From: Ptiloglossa arizonensis
Lineage: Eukaryota > Arthropoda > Insecta > Hymenoptera > Colletidae
Length of the DNA: 64,000 nt
Assembly (NCBI RefSeq): GCF_051014685.1
Contig: NC_135061.1
Span: 3,433,029 to 3,497,028 of the forward strand
Direction of reading: 5' to 3'
A model generated the notes under the pieces. It was not told the origin of the DNA. It saw nothing but the letters and a program-made list of their open reading frames with translations, and did not search any database. The translations under genes were made by a program, and so were the position numbers. Shown here one piece after another: positions 47,478-59,606 of the stretch. The number at the start of each line of letters is the position of its first letter. The first letter of the stretch is position 1.

Positions 47478-48733
47478 CACTAAACGTACCAAGCGGGTCA
47501 AATGACCCCTTTGAAAATTTACTTTAAATTCGTACATTTATCGTTATTTCTATCGGTCATTTGACTTTCTGTAAATTCTTATATCATCCGATTGTTCAAT
47601 TTCCCACTTTCCGTTTTTCTCGTAGCTTATTTTTTAGCGACAAAAATTCTTTACCCACCTTACGTACCACGGGGGGTCATTTCACCCCGTACGAAGTTTA
47701 CGTATTTTTTTAGCAGTTTTCCAACTGGAACCTTAGTTCTAAATTCGTACTTAGGACGCGATGAAACCAGACTGACGTCAATACCACTCAGCGAATTCGT
47801 TGCGATGAAATTAGTCGAACCTTTCACCAACTATAGAAGAAATATTACAACCGACAATTTTTTTACGACTTCATCTTTGGCTGCAAAATTATTGGCGAAA
47901 AGAACAACGTTAGTGGGAACAATGCGTGCGAACGGGAGGGAATTGACCGCACTTGCAAAAACAACGAAAGATAATTCGAAACTTCTTTCAACAATGACAT
48001 ACAAATCGAACGACTGTACGTTAACGATTTATAAATCGAAACCAAGAAAAAAAGTAGCGATATCGAGTACCGAACGTAAAACCGTAAAAATCAAGAACAA
48101 TAGAAAGAAGACACCCGAAACGATCAGTTACTATAAGTAAACCAAATTTGGCGTCGATATAGTTGACCAAATGGCGCGAAAGTATAGCGTAAAATCGAAG
48201 TGCAATAGATGGCCTGTACAGGTATTTTTCAATATTTTGGATCTGGCTGGAATCAATTCGTGGATACTCTATCAGGAAACAACTGGGTTGGAGCTATCGA
48301 GGCAATCTTTCCTGTTACAATTAGCAGACGAGCTTGTTACAGAGTACCTCGAATTTCGTGAAGAAGAAAAGGAAAATCAACGAGAAGGAGTATCGAGCAG
48401 CTACAATAATAATTCTCAATCCAGGAAAAAATGTCAAATAAGATTGTGCGTGGGCGATAAAACAACACAAACTTACATAATTTGTAAAAAATTTGTTCGC
48501 GGGAAATGTACGAAGGAGAAACCCATCCTATGTAAAAAATCTAATTAGTCGATTGTTTTGTTTATAACGATAAAAATATGTGTTTCATTTTACACGAAAT
48601 CAGAAACGATGTTGCAAATTATTTCCTTTAATAAATAAAGAATTTTTTACGAAAAATCTACGTTTGTTTCATAACGGGTCAAATGACCCTCTATGGTAAG
48701 ATTAGGTATAGAAAAATGCCGGTACGTTTAGTG
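47478..48733 (+). mobile_element. PiggyBac element, internally deleted
   Basis: TTAA (47474-47477) is followed by CACTAAACGTACC, and the inverse GGTACGTTTAGTG ends the element before TTCA, a one-base-mutated TTAA. Sub-terminal GGGTCAAATGACCC palindromes occur near both ends (47495 and 48679), with a related GGGGTCATTTCACCCC at 47674. At 1,256 bp it is about half the usual autonomous length. It inserted inside another TTAA-flanked element. Confidence 0.93.
47733..48548 (+). pseudogene. PiggyBac transposase, 5'-deleted, with one in-frame stop
   Basis: PiggyBac transposases cut and paste DNA at TTAA through a DDE/D RNase-H-like core. Here about the C-terminal half remains. It includes SYLGRDETR, NITTDNFFTTSSLAAKLLAK (with the second catalytic Asp), GVDIVDQMARKYS (with the last two catalytic Asp) and LDLAGINSWILY. 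A Cys-rich C-terminal zinc-binding-like tail (residues around KCQIRLC to ILCKK) follows. The first catalytic Asp and everything upstream are deleted; upstream sequence is non-coding terminal DNA. A single TAA at 48138-48140 interrupts the frame just before the GVDxxD motif, and the frame then resumes unchanged. An AATAAA follows at about 48631. It cannot encode an active enzyme, but the low damage suggests recent loss. Confidence 0.93.
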
Positions 48734-48904
48734 TTCAAATTGCCAGCGCATATTTCTGCTTAACCTTGGCCATCGACATGCATTTAGATGGTACACATAT
48801 ATGCGTTTCTCGGCTCTATCAACCAAACGCATATACGAGTTCTTCGGCCAATTTGATGATTTGCGTAGAACGCATATATGCGGCACTCGTCCGCAAAGGG
48901 TTAA

Positions 48905-50645
48905 TCGCGTACGTTGAATGCCTATAAACGGTGCATTAATCGAGTCTTTATCCACAACCACCAAAGGGTTAACTGGGACAATGAGTTTCCACGAGTCCGT
49001 ACGAGAAAGTCCGAGAAAAACGAAAGAGGCGTCGCGTCGCCCGAAGCGTCGACACGTTTCGTCCCGATGCTGGTAAATCGTACACGGAGACGTACTTTTT
49101 ATTTTTATTATTTTTATTTTTCTTTCTCTTCTTTTTTTCGACAAATCCATGAAATGTAGGTCACGATCGCAACCCACGTAGCAGTTTTTTCTTTTTTCTT
49201 TTTTTTTCTTTTTAATCTAAATGGATCGCCGTAGAAATCATTCACGCTGTACAAGTCTGGGAGAAAGTGCGACCGACCATTTTCTAATTGTCCGCATCCG
49301 CTGGAAAAATAGTGGCAATTACGGTTCACCCTGTTGAATGTATAGTTAATCACTGATTAATAGCGCCAGGTAGATTCCCCGGGTAATGACTCGCGAAAGG
49401 AGCTTGCAAGATGCTCGCGCTGTCCCGTTTCTTCTTACTTTATTCTCTCCACGCACCGACAATTTTGCATTCGATTTCACCCGCTGGTTCATGAAGCTAT
49501 TCGTTTTTCAATCTTGGGAAATTTCGATCGTTGGAGTGTTCTGAAATTTGCCTTTACCGGTAAACAAAGTCTCGAGAGAGAGAGATACGATCTGTTGAGC
49601 GTGATGGTTGTTTTGTAAGGAATAATTAAAGCACCGTATATTTTGGTCTTGCAAGGTTATTAACACATAATGTGTCGGAGAGCTGTGTGTGTCTGTGTGT
49701 ATCTGTGCACACGACTATGGACGTCATGAGCAGTCGTCTATGGTGCTGAAATCTTACACTGTTCCCTTTCTGGAATGTAAGTCTCGTTTACCTTTATTTT
49801 CTTCTAGACTTATTCCTCTTGTTTCGTCTCCGCTGGACTTGTTTATCGGTGGTAACTTTGTAACGTTTTCTCGTCGTTTTCAATTTGTCAGGTTCGTATC
49901 TCACATCTCTCATAAAATCTTTGAACGATTCTAAAGAAGATTTCCGTATCATATTTCTACGCTTGTGGAATATGTCTATTCTTCTTTATTTATTTTTTTT
50001 CTTAATCATTACGTATCATAGTGACATTTTTTCTACCGATACGATAGAACACATTACAAACCTGTCCAAAAAAAAAAAAGAAAACAAATATACTATATCT
50101 ACTTAGGTATTCAAACGTACCAAACGAGAGGTAGTTCGCGACGTCAATAATAATCGGCACGTGGTCTCTTGGATACAAAAATATTTGTCACTAGGTGCAG
50201 CCAAGAGCAGAAGTCGTTTATCCATTACAGGAAATGGAAAAAGCGTGTAGGAACGTGTAGTTCCTACTCATTTGCCTATCCAGGTCAGTGACACTTGGCG
50301 CTAGATCCTGGTACCCGGTGATATAAAGTTAATTCCAGGTTAATTAAAAGTTTTCTCATAGGCGAACTTAAATCGCGTAGCAACGGGCATACACGAGGTA
50401 CGAAACTGAACTCTGAATGAAAGGTGATGGCGATCGGTCCGTAGCAGAGATTGAATTAACAGCGTCAACTAATTGGCCGACCGTGCAGATGGTGGACGGT
50501 GACCACAGCGGTAAAACGCGATGCGCGCGATAGAGGGGGAGTCCTCACCTTGAACGTTATGCAACCCACAATTAACATACGCACATAGCTGAGTCGGTTG
50601 GGGTTACTTCGTGGAAAAACTGCGCCGATGTGTGAGTCTAATGGT
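48905..50645. other. No gene recognised
   Basis: Mixed composition with T/A-rich tracts at 49100-49215. Frames of 60-149 codons on both strands overlap and are not recognised. Confidence 0.4.
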
Positions 50646-50646
50646 C

Positions 50647-50680
50647 CAGTGTTTCTCAAACTTTTCCGAATGGTGTCCAC
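50647..50680 (+). mobile_element. Possible hAT terminal sequence
   Basis: CAGTGTTTCTCAAACTTTTC resembles the left ends of many hAT transposons. No matching inverted end was found within 1 kb. The same 15-base start occurs at 11025. Confidence 0.4.
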
Positions 50681-50824
50681 TTGGACAAAGTTACACGTTT
50701 GGCACGTTACTCGGTGGCACTATTGGCCAATCCTATGGTCACGACCCAATAATCGTGTGTTCACAAATTCCGATAACGAAATGTGAAATTTTCGAGTTAC
50801 TGACAACTACGAACTAAACGCGAT

Positions 50825-52260
50825 TAAGGCTCAAATTGAACGAAAATTGAACTCAAGGCACTTTAATCGCGAATTTAAGATTGTGTTCGATTCTCTGATG
50901 TTTTTTACATCGTGTACGAGGAAAATGTAGTTCGTTGTATCAATTTTGAGGGGAAATTGAGGAAAGTTAGTCCGGTGACATCGGTTCGGCACATGATGAA
51001 TTCACGAAGCCCACTGTAAACAGCGCACTAATACTTAAATAGAACAAAAATTGAACTTAAGATACTTTAATCGCGAATTCAAGGTCGTATTCGATTCTCT
51101 GATGTGTTTTACACCTTGTACGAGGAAAATGTAGTTCGTTGTATCAATTTTGAGGGAATATTGAGGAAAGTTACTCCGGTGACATCGGTTCGGCACATGA
51201 TGAATTCACGAAGCCCACTGTAAACAGCGCACTAATACTTAAATAGAACAAAAATTGAACTTAAGATACTTTAATCGCGAATTCAAGATCGTATTCGATT
51301 TTCTGATGTTTTTTACACCTTGTACGAGGAAAATGTAGTTCGTTGTATCAATTTTGAGGGGAAATTGAGGAAAGTTAGTCCGGTGACATCGGTTCGGCAC
51401 ATGATGAATTCACGAAGCCCACTGTAAACAGCGCACTAATACTTAAATAGAACAAAAATTGAACTTAAGATACTTTAATCGCGAATTCAAGATCGTATTC
51501 GATTCTCTGATGTTTTTTACATCGTGTACGAGGAAAATGTAGTTCGTTGTATCAATTTTGAGGGGAAATTGAGGAAAGTTAGTCCGGTGACATCGGTTCG
51601 GCACATGATGAATTCACGAAGCCCACTGTAAACAGCGCACTAATACTTAAATAGAACAAAAATTGAACTTAAGATACTTTAATCGCGAATTCAAGATCGT
51701 ATTCGATTCTCTGATGTTTTTTACATCGTGTACGAGGAAAATGTAGTTCGTTGTATCAATTTTGAGGGGAAATTGAGGAAAGTTAGTCCGGTGACATCGG
51801 TTCGGCACATGATGAATTCACGAAGCCCACTGTAAACAGCGCACTAATACTTAAATAGAACAAAAATTGAACTTAAGATACTTTAATCGCGAATTCAAGA
51901 TCGTATTCGATTCTCTGATGTTTTTTACATCGTGTACGAGGAAAATGTAGTTCGTTGTATCAATTTTGAGGGGAAATTGAGGAAAGTTAGTCCGGTGACA
52001 TCGGTTCGGCACATGATGAATTCACGAAGCCCACTGTAAACAGCGCACTAATACTTAAATAGAACAAAAATTGAACTTAAGATACTTTAATCGCGAATTC
52101 AAGATCGTATTCGATTCTCTGATGTTTTTTACATCGTGTACGAGGAAAATGTAGTTCGTTGTATCAATTTTGAGGGGAAATTGAGGAAAGTTAGTCCGGT
52201 GACATCGGTTCGGCGCATGATGAATTCGCGCAGCCCACTGCGCATCGAGGCTGCGCACTA
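50825..52260. repeat. 204-bp tandem array, seven copies
   Basis: TAAATAGAACAAAAATTGAA recurs at 51036, 51240, 51444, 51648, 51852 and 52056, exactly 204 bp apart, with a more diverged first copy from about 50825. Internal copies are almost identical. The last copy ends in a GC-richer variant (CGCGCAGCCCACTGCGCATC). Confidence 0.96.
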
Positions 52261-55200
52261 AGGCTGGTTTAAACGGTACCAGTGTCTCGACGAGCAGTTA
52301 GAAAATTCTCATCGGCCTTAGCTTCTGCTCTTTCTCTCTATAGGCTTTTTCTGTCCTGCAAACTCTGATCGCCGCGTCCACGTCCTAACGGTCATCTAAT
52401 AGAGCAATTACGCGTCTCGTGCGAGATGTTTACAGTTAACCAGACGTTCTAATCGAAATTTACAGCGTGGACGTTCCTTAAGCCGATTGGCGAAGGAAAC
52501 GAGTCACGCGCGAACGAAAGTCGCCCGTGCTTCCGTCGTCGAATGAGAATTTGTTCGCGTACTCGTACGAAATTGGTGGGGAAAGTTGTTGACATTATCC
52601 GGGGTACGAGCACGGGCGGTTATGGTCGCGACACCGAGCTACGTGTATTCATTATTCATGGCGGATAGTTTGGGGTAATTATACATTTTAACCGTTCGTA
52701 AATGGACTGGTGCTCTTTGTACGTCAATGAAACGTCCTTTCGATGATTCCGTTGGAAAAATTGCATTTCATTTAACACGGAACTTGAGAAACAAAAGGAA
52801 CTAACCAGATCTCGATGATTACGTTTGAAATCTAATATTTAATTTATTTAGACCAGTATTTATACATAGTATCTATAGATAGAGGGGTAGTTTCAAATAT
52901 TTTAGAAACTACCCTTCTGAGAAGAAAAGAATATTATCGAGTTTGAGGTAATGGCAGGTTTACAACGATAAGAAGAAAAAGTATAATTCTACAGTTGTTG
53001 AAGTTCGATGATATCGATAGAAAGAAATGTTTAATCGTATGAATCGAAAACGACCTACGAGTAAAACAAACATCGAAACGTTACTCCTTACGTTTTGTTG
53101 ACTATTTGAAAAAAAAAGTTACGAGAGTTTAAACAGAATTGATAAATTTTGACAAAAATCTTTTAATAAGAAATGAAAATGCGAATGATCGTAAACACAC
53201 CACTAAAACTATTCATCCAGTACAGTCTTTGTCTATATCTGTGTCCAACTAATATTTTATCGAAAAGTCAATGTCTGCGAGACAAATCGATAATATCCCT
53301 CAATAGTTTATTTCAAAGATGACGTGAAATCTTTATAAACATTCGGTTTATGCAACAACGATATTTCACGTTCCCTTCTATACATTCCTACCCTGGAACT
53401 GGAGAACAGAACTCTTGAGAACTCTCTTTTCCAGGCCCGAGTCCTCTACCACCCACTGTACACGAAACAATGCGATATTGTTCAAGCTTTCTGCGGTGCG
53501 GGAGAGTTCATCGCATAGGTGTCTCTTACAATCCAGGATCTTTGTTCAGAAAACGAGTCAGAAAAGGTTCAGCCTGGAATTAAACTGGATCGACGTAACG
53601 CGATACGTCGCAAGTACACGCGGAACAGCTACGACTTTCGCGTCGCGTGATATTATTAGCATGCATTGCTCGATGCAGTGCATCATCCGCGCGGAATGCA
53701 GAAAAGAGCCGCGTGTCGATGCAATTGGTACACGGTCCGTGATTTTCGTGGACATCGGACGCTGAAAGATACTAACGCGGCACACTTGTTTGACAGTAGG
53801 TGCGTGCATTCCTTTCGTTCGCGTTCACGAACGCGGTTATAAATAACAGAAATATTTGTTACACCTACGGTGGAGTTCATTTCATTCCGGTCAATAAAGC
53901 AAACGAACGAATGCGTTAATGTTGAATCAAACGAACGGTAAAATCATACTCATTGATCGTTTCAATTTTCTCCTGTTCAAAGATGATGTATATTGATAGT
54001 TAGATAATGTGCGAAATTTGAGTTAGATACACTTCTGGGGAAACGACACTTTGAGAGGAAAGTGTGGGTTATTTTGACCGTATTTTATCGGATGAGAATT
54101 AAAAACTTATTGGGTTTTTAAATTGACAATAATTGAGAAGAAATGTAGCAGTGCAAACAAGTATTTGATCAAACGTTATGACACTATTTTTTTGGGTTCT
54201 TTTCGATGATATACGGAACGTGAAATTAAATGTCTGTTTGATAAATAACGTTGCATAAAATAATAATAAAATTACATAAGCATATGTATATATATTTATT
54301 TATAGATTTGTGTAATAACCTTTAAACAGCATCGTGGCTTTTTATACACGTATGTAAATGACGTTACGTGGTAAAAAGTAATAAAGAAATTGATTTAATT
54401 TAACTCAAAGATATGAAACATAAATTAAATTATTTAATTGACTCTTCGTTTCTTCTTTTTTCTACTATTTAAATCGTTATCTTATCATCATTCCTTGTAT
54501 TCTACTTGTTTGCTACTAATTATGTTTTTATACGTTCATATACTATATTCTACTAGAGTCTACTTTACCAAACAATTATCGTACTATCGTTCAGACGTCA
54601 TATTTCATTCGTACAATTTCAAAAGATCAAAATTATCATTTTCCAAACGTACAAAATGTCTTCATTTCAGCATAAGCTCTCGAGTCTCTCGCCAGGGGAC
54701 ATTTTTTTTGACGAACGTTAATATTATGCACGTCACTGAACGCGTGAAAGGGCCAGTCACCCTTGCGAGCGTTGCACGTGCTGTACGTGAACGTTGCACG
54801 TGGCACAATCGCCAGCGGCGTGAGTTATCCACCACTCGATCGAACAGCATCATCGGTCGCGATTCGTTTCGAACGACACACCCTGTAGATTCGATGCAAC
54901 CTACGCGCAACAGGTGCTACGCGCACCGCAACCGAGGTGTGTTGGTTGTTATTGTGCAGCTGCACAGCTGCTTCGACGCACAAATCCTGCCCGTAATTTG
55001 TGAGCCATGCAAACTTCTAAGATCCACACCAACGTTGGAAATTGTCCATGAAAGTGTGAGCTTCCTCGTTGGTCAATTTCTTTTGTAATACACCTTCGAA
55101 ATAATCCACGTTAAATTCAAGTAACGTTCGGAGCAACTTTTTGGAGCAACCTTTTCTAATTTTCCCTCGATTCGAGTACAACGTAGCCTTTGGCGTTATT

Positions 55201-56385
55201 TAAACGAGTCGTGAAGTATTTTTCAAAATTTTGAAAACTCTTCGTTTTCACAACTTGAAAAATAATATTTTATTTTCGTCCAAGAAGTTGTAACCGTCGA
55301 AAGCACTCCGAAGACAAAAGAATATTAAATAAAAATTACTTCGATTGGAAACGAAATTTTTGTTAAACGATTTACTTTGCGATTGTCTCAAAGAAGTATT
55401 TTTTGCTAACAGCTGGAGATAATATTTAAATTTGAAACAATAGTAGAATTTTGTTCTTGTTTGTCGCAAGACAACACCTTTGGGTTAATTTTACCTTTGC
55501 AAGGTGTATTAAAAATATCTCTCTTACCTTTTTATCGGTATTTAAAACAAAAGATCTTCGTTATTTCGAGTAACTCGATATTTCAGCTGTTTCTGTATAG
55601 AATAACACAGGTGTAAGTGAAAGCTTGAAATATTGTATCGAATCTTTTCAAACTCTGATCCATCGTCAAGTTTCATACAACACTTTTATTACATTGTAAG
55701 CTCGGTATCTTTACCGGTTCATTTCCAAATGAATACTCGAGCACTCTAATCACACCGATGCGTTCCTGCATCGAGCATGGAATCTTATTAATTCGTTCCA
55801 GTACCAATATCCTATAATTATTCAGTCGCCGAATCGATAACTGTGAGTTTCACTACGCTGTACTTTGTGCGATCGTATACTTTGAAAGTTCGTCTTCCTT
55901 AACCTTAACCCTACAACTACCGACATGATTCCTATGTATGTATTACTATTGTACAACAATTATATCTAACACAGAACAACAATGTTTGCTAGTGTTCGGT
56001 TACATAATTACAACCATTGGTTATATAATTACCAGTAGAAGAAAGTAAAATTCTTTCCAGGAACAAAAGTAATTTAATCAAGATTCAATTTAGAAATAAA
56101 TCGAAATAAATTTTTATTCGTTTCAAATGAAGTTATGCACAGTGTTATGTAGTATAACTGTCGCCATGATTTCTCAAGCACTTTCAATAGTCTGATAAAA
56201 AAAAATGTTTCTGTGTAAAAAAAAATCTTTCCACCATTGCACAAAATTGTCGAGAGTCATTGATGGTTCAAGGGTCGTCGATGATTTTTTGAAAATGGAA
56301 TCGTGTATTTTTTTTCATCAGTGTGCTGTAGTTGACCTCGGTACGAAAATATTGGCTTGGAATTTTATGATTTTTAAGCGACCTT
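52261..56385. other. Unique DNA, no gene recognised
   Basis: GC-richer at 52261-52760, 53400-53830 and 54700-55090, otherwise AT-rich. A 216-codon plus-strand frame (54438-55088) and a 116-codon frame (53415-53765) have no recognisable family and lack a coherent composition. E-box sequences cluster at 54775-54970. Confidence 0.45.
54770..54972. promoter_or_regulatory. E-box cluster, possible enhancer
   Basis: Two GTTGCACGTG repeats (CACGTG at 54775 and 54797, 22 bp apart) and two CAGCTG boxes (54957 and 54965). The first CAGCTG lies in the 12-bp palindrome GTGCAGCTGCAC. These are bHLH-type sites in a GC-richer patch; function is inference. Confidence 0.35.
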
Positions 56386-56390
56386 GGACT

Positions 56391-57135
56391 GAGAAATTTT
56401 TATTCGATTAACGGAAGTTTTGCAAAAGAATTCTTCAACTGAGAAATTTTCATTCGATTAACGGAAGTTTTGCAAAAGAATTCTTCAACTGAGAAATTTT
56501 CATTCGATTAACGGAAGTTTTGCAAAAGAATTTTTCAACTGAGAACTTTTCATTCGATTAACGGAAATTTTGCAAAAGAATTCTTCAACTGAGAAATTTT
56601 CATTCGATTAACGGAAATTTTGCAAAAGAATTCTTCAACTGAGAAATTTTCATTCGATTAACGGAAGCTTTGCAAAAGAATTTTTCAACTGAGAAATTTT
56701 CATTCGATTAACGAAAGTTTTGCAAAAGAATTCTTGAACTGAGAAATTTCCATTCGATTAACGGAAGCTTTGCAAAAGAATTTTTCAACTGAGAAATTTT
56801 CATTCGATTAACGAAAGTTTTGCAAAAGAATTCTTGAACTGAGAAATTTCCATTCGATTAACGGAAATTTTGCAAAAGAATTCTTCAACTGAGAAATTTT
56901 CATTCGATTAACGGAAGCTTTGCAAAAGAATTTTTCAACTGAGAAATTTTCATTCGATTAACGGAAGCTTTGCAAAAGAATTTTTCAACTGAGAAATTTT
57001 CATTCGATTAACGAAAGTTTTGCAAAAGAATTCTTGAACTGAGAAATTTCCATTCGATTAACGGAAGCTTTGCAAAAGAATTTTTCAACTGAGAAATTTT
57101 CATTCTATTAACGGAAGTTTTGCAAAAGTATTTTT
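56391..57135. repeat. 50-bp tandem array, about 15 copies
   Basis: The unit GAGAAATTTTCATTCGATTA, ACGGAAGTTTTGCAAAAGAA, TTCTTCAACT repeats at exactly 50-bp spacing from 56391. TTTTGCAAAA is a perfect palindrome in most units. Variant units (AGCTTTGC with AATTTTTC, AACGAAAG with TTCTTGAA) alternate, indicating higher-order duplication. Confidence 0.96.
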
Positions 57136-57538
57136 CCACATTATATCCACACTGTGTGCTCCAGTCCGTTTTTATCCGACTGGACGAATGCGTTGCGTTC
57201 GTTGGGTCCTAGATGAGAACTCATGAGAACTGGGTTCTGTCGTTCTCGGTGACACAATGATTTCCCATCGTTGATGAGTTCAGGGAAGTCGAGTGAAAGA
57301 AACCGGCTTCGAAGAAACGAGGAATCGCTGAGAATCTATCGCGTGTCGGAGTTAATAACCCTAATTGGACTGTAGCCAGTTTTTGAAGAAGCCAAAACAG
57401 CTGGCTCGTGGGAAACACAGTAGTTTAGCCCCTCACCCTATGATTTAAGTTTCGATAACGTGTCACAAACAACAACAAGGTCGGTCACGACTCTCTCTGT
57501 CTTCTAAACGGTAAATTTTCTTCTTGAAAACGTTATAC
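57136..57538. other. No gene recognised
   Basis: Unique sequence between two repeats. A 65-codon minus-strand frame at 57221-57418 has no recognisable family. Confidence 0.4.
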
Positions 57539-57539
57539 T

Positions 57540-57748
57540 ATAAGTTGCTCGCTAAGTTCTGTCGTTATGAAACGGAGCTATTAGGCGTCGTTTTATTTTT
57601 CTAAAAAATGATACTACCGTTCGATGAACATGTGCGAAGTTTCATGCAGATCTGTCGACTCATTCGTATATTTACAGTTGTTCAAAGCCGAAGTGTCGTA
57701 GTGTTTCTTTTACAATGGAAAAAACGACGAAACTTATCGAACAACCTA
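57540..57748 (-). mobile_element. Mariner-type MITE, family B
   Basis: About 210 bp with inverted ends AAGTTGCTCGCTAAGTTCTG and GACGAAACTTATCGAACAAC, next to TA. The interior matches the element at 61.8 kb in reverse orientation. Non-autonomous; the two short frames over it are artefacts. Confidence 0.87.
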
Positions 57749-58132
57749 TTGTACATAACAATATACAATATACCCTTGTATATTGAAATAACGAAGATCT
57801 TTTGTTTTAAATGAAAAAGTAAGAGAGATATTTTTAGTTCACCTTCTTTCTAATATTTTTAAGAAAATATACAAGGCGAATGGAAAGAAGACAGTAAGTG
57901 GATTTAGATAAGAGGATATTTCTGGTGAAATATAGAATAGGTGGTACTAATTCTGCAAACGCGATTTTTCCATGATTTGAAAAATTCGAGAATCATAAAA
58001 AATGTGTGATTGTAGGTAAGAAAATTATTCTGATAGAATACAGATGAATTCTGTAGCTCGTCTTTTCTTTGGCTCAAGAAACTAGATAAAGATAACAAGT
58101 GTGTTTAAACGAGATGGTATTTCTGATACTTG
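57749..58132. other. AT-rich spacer
   Basis: No gene or repeat recognised between the family B MITE and the family C element. Confidence 0.5.
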
Positions 58133-58134
58133 TA

Positions 58135-58926
58135 CAGGGTGTCCCGATCGTCACCGGTCGATTTGAATTACTCGCTATTATTAAAACGTCGAACCGATCA
58201 ACCCGAAACTCGACCTGTGGAATCTAGACAGATGGGAAATTAATCGTGGAAAAGTACACGGTGAAAGAACGCGTGAAAAAAATTCAAACGTGTTACGAAA
58301 AATTACAATCTTTGGCGCCAACGATTCAGGAACTTCGTAATCGTTTCCCTCGAAAGCACTGTGCAAAGTTTGGTTGTTGGATCTGTTGAAACTGGTTCAG
58401 TTGGAGATTAGAAAAAGTCACCGTGCACAATTTTCTGTGAAAATTTAATTCAACTTTTATATGAACTTGTATTTTTTGTATTACAAAAAATCACGATCCA
58501 CACAACAGCATATGAATATACAATACGAACATCGACCACGTCACGGTGAAATTAATATTAACATCGATTCGGGAACTTCGTAATCGTTTCCCTCGAAAGC
58601 ACTGTGCAAAGTTTGGTCGTTGGATTCATCGAAACTGGTTCAGTTGGAGATTAGAAAAAGTCATCGCGTTAAATTTTCTGTGAAAATTTAATTCAACTTT
58701 TATATGAACTTGTATTTTTTGTATTACAAAAAATCGCGATCCACACAACAGCATATGAATATACAATACGAATATTGACCACGCCACGGTGAAATTAATA
58801 TTAACATCGATTAAATTTCTACTATCGATTAAGTTTCGTTGGAAGGATACACGAAGGGTGTGAAAGAAAATGCATCAAACGCATAAAAAGCAGAGCAAAT
58901 CGACCGGTGATGATCGGGACACCCTC
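58135..58926 (+). mobile_element. Tc1/mariner-type element, family C, with internal duplication
   Basis: The left end CAGGGTGTCCCGATCGTCAC follows TA. The right end GATGATCGGGACACCCTC is its inverse, with the flanking TA lost. A frame near 58261-58370 reads KERVKKIQTCYEKLQSLAPT and continues into an LRNRFPRK segment, consistent with a transposase N-terminal helix-turn-helix, then hits a stop. A 241-bp segment is tandemly duplicated inside (58322-58562 and 58563-58803). Confidence 0.88.
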
Positions 58927-59606
58927 TGTGTCGCATCTACGCCAATGTGACTGTCTGCCGCGTGTTTCACGTTATCTCTGTCTATCTCGCTAGGTTTTTC
59001 GTCGCTCGGTCCACACGTGTCTGTAACTACCTCGACGAATAACGAATTAGAATCGAACGTGTGCGCGTGAATAGGTGTACCCCCACCACTTTTCTCGCAT
59101 TCCTGCCACGGGACTCCAAGTCAGCGGTAAGCTATACGTGTATACGCCGAGTCACGGAAGGCGCAGAAAGGCGCAGAAAGGCGCACGGGTTACGTTGGGT
59201 TTGCGGCGGGTTCGCGGCCACCAGTCGGCACAATACACACGGGCCCGGGCTACGGTCCGACCTCTTTGTGGCTACGTGGGTGGAATAGGAAGTCGTGCAT
59301 TAAATCCGAACCTCCACCTTTCAGCGCTTAAACGCTTCTCAAATGGAATGTACAGGAGATACCGGCTTGCACCAGCACGCTCCGCGCACAAAAGCGAGAT
59401 CGTGATTGCGCTCATTTTTCAGTTAACACTCGAGGAATTCTCGGCTTCTTTCTCGTTGGCCTGTTTCTACAAGCGCCGGTTTCGACACGAAACCGTTTTA
59501 CCGAAAGGACGCCGCGCTGAACGGAATCGACCAGCCGACGAGACACAGTGTACGACTGGTAGGCGTTACGTGGGATGGAAATCGTCGTTACCGAGTCTAC
59601 CCCGCT
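58927..59606. other. GC-rich unique DNA, no gene recognised
   Basis: A CpG-rich island with overlapping plus-strand frames of 75 and 206 codons (59061 and 59075). The longer frame runs into the downstream tandem repeat, so it is not a conserved gene. Promoter-like composition only. Confidence 0.4.

Larger units (their letters stand above)
47407..48900. mobile_element. TTAA-flanked MITE-like element split by piggyBac
   Basis: The left end TCCTTTGCGAACGGGAC is preceded by TTAA (47403-47406). The right end GTCCGCAAAGGG is followed by TTAA (48901-48904), and CCCTTTGCGGAC is its inverse. Without the inserted 1.26-kb piggyBac the element is about 240 bp. TTAA flanks suggest a piggyBac-type MITE. 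The right arm contains several CGCATATATGCG-like palindromes. Confidence 0.7.

Noticed and set aside
54887..54905. ACCCTGTAGATTCGA, one mismatch from the start of miR-10
   Set aside because: The flanking sequence does not supply a complementary 3' arm, so no precursor hairpin is formed. Chance similarity.
54438..55088. 216-codon plus-strand open frame
   Set aside because: No recognisable family. The first third is AT-rich and hydrophobic and the rest is a different composition rich in Arg/Thr. No good start context or exon structure.
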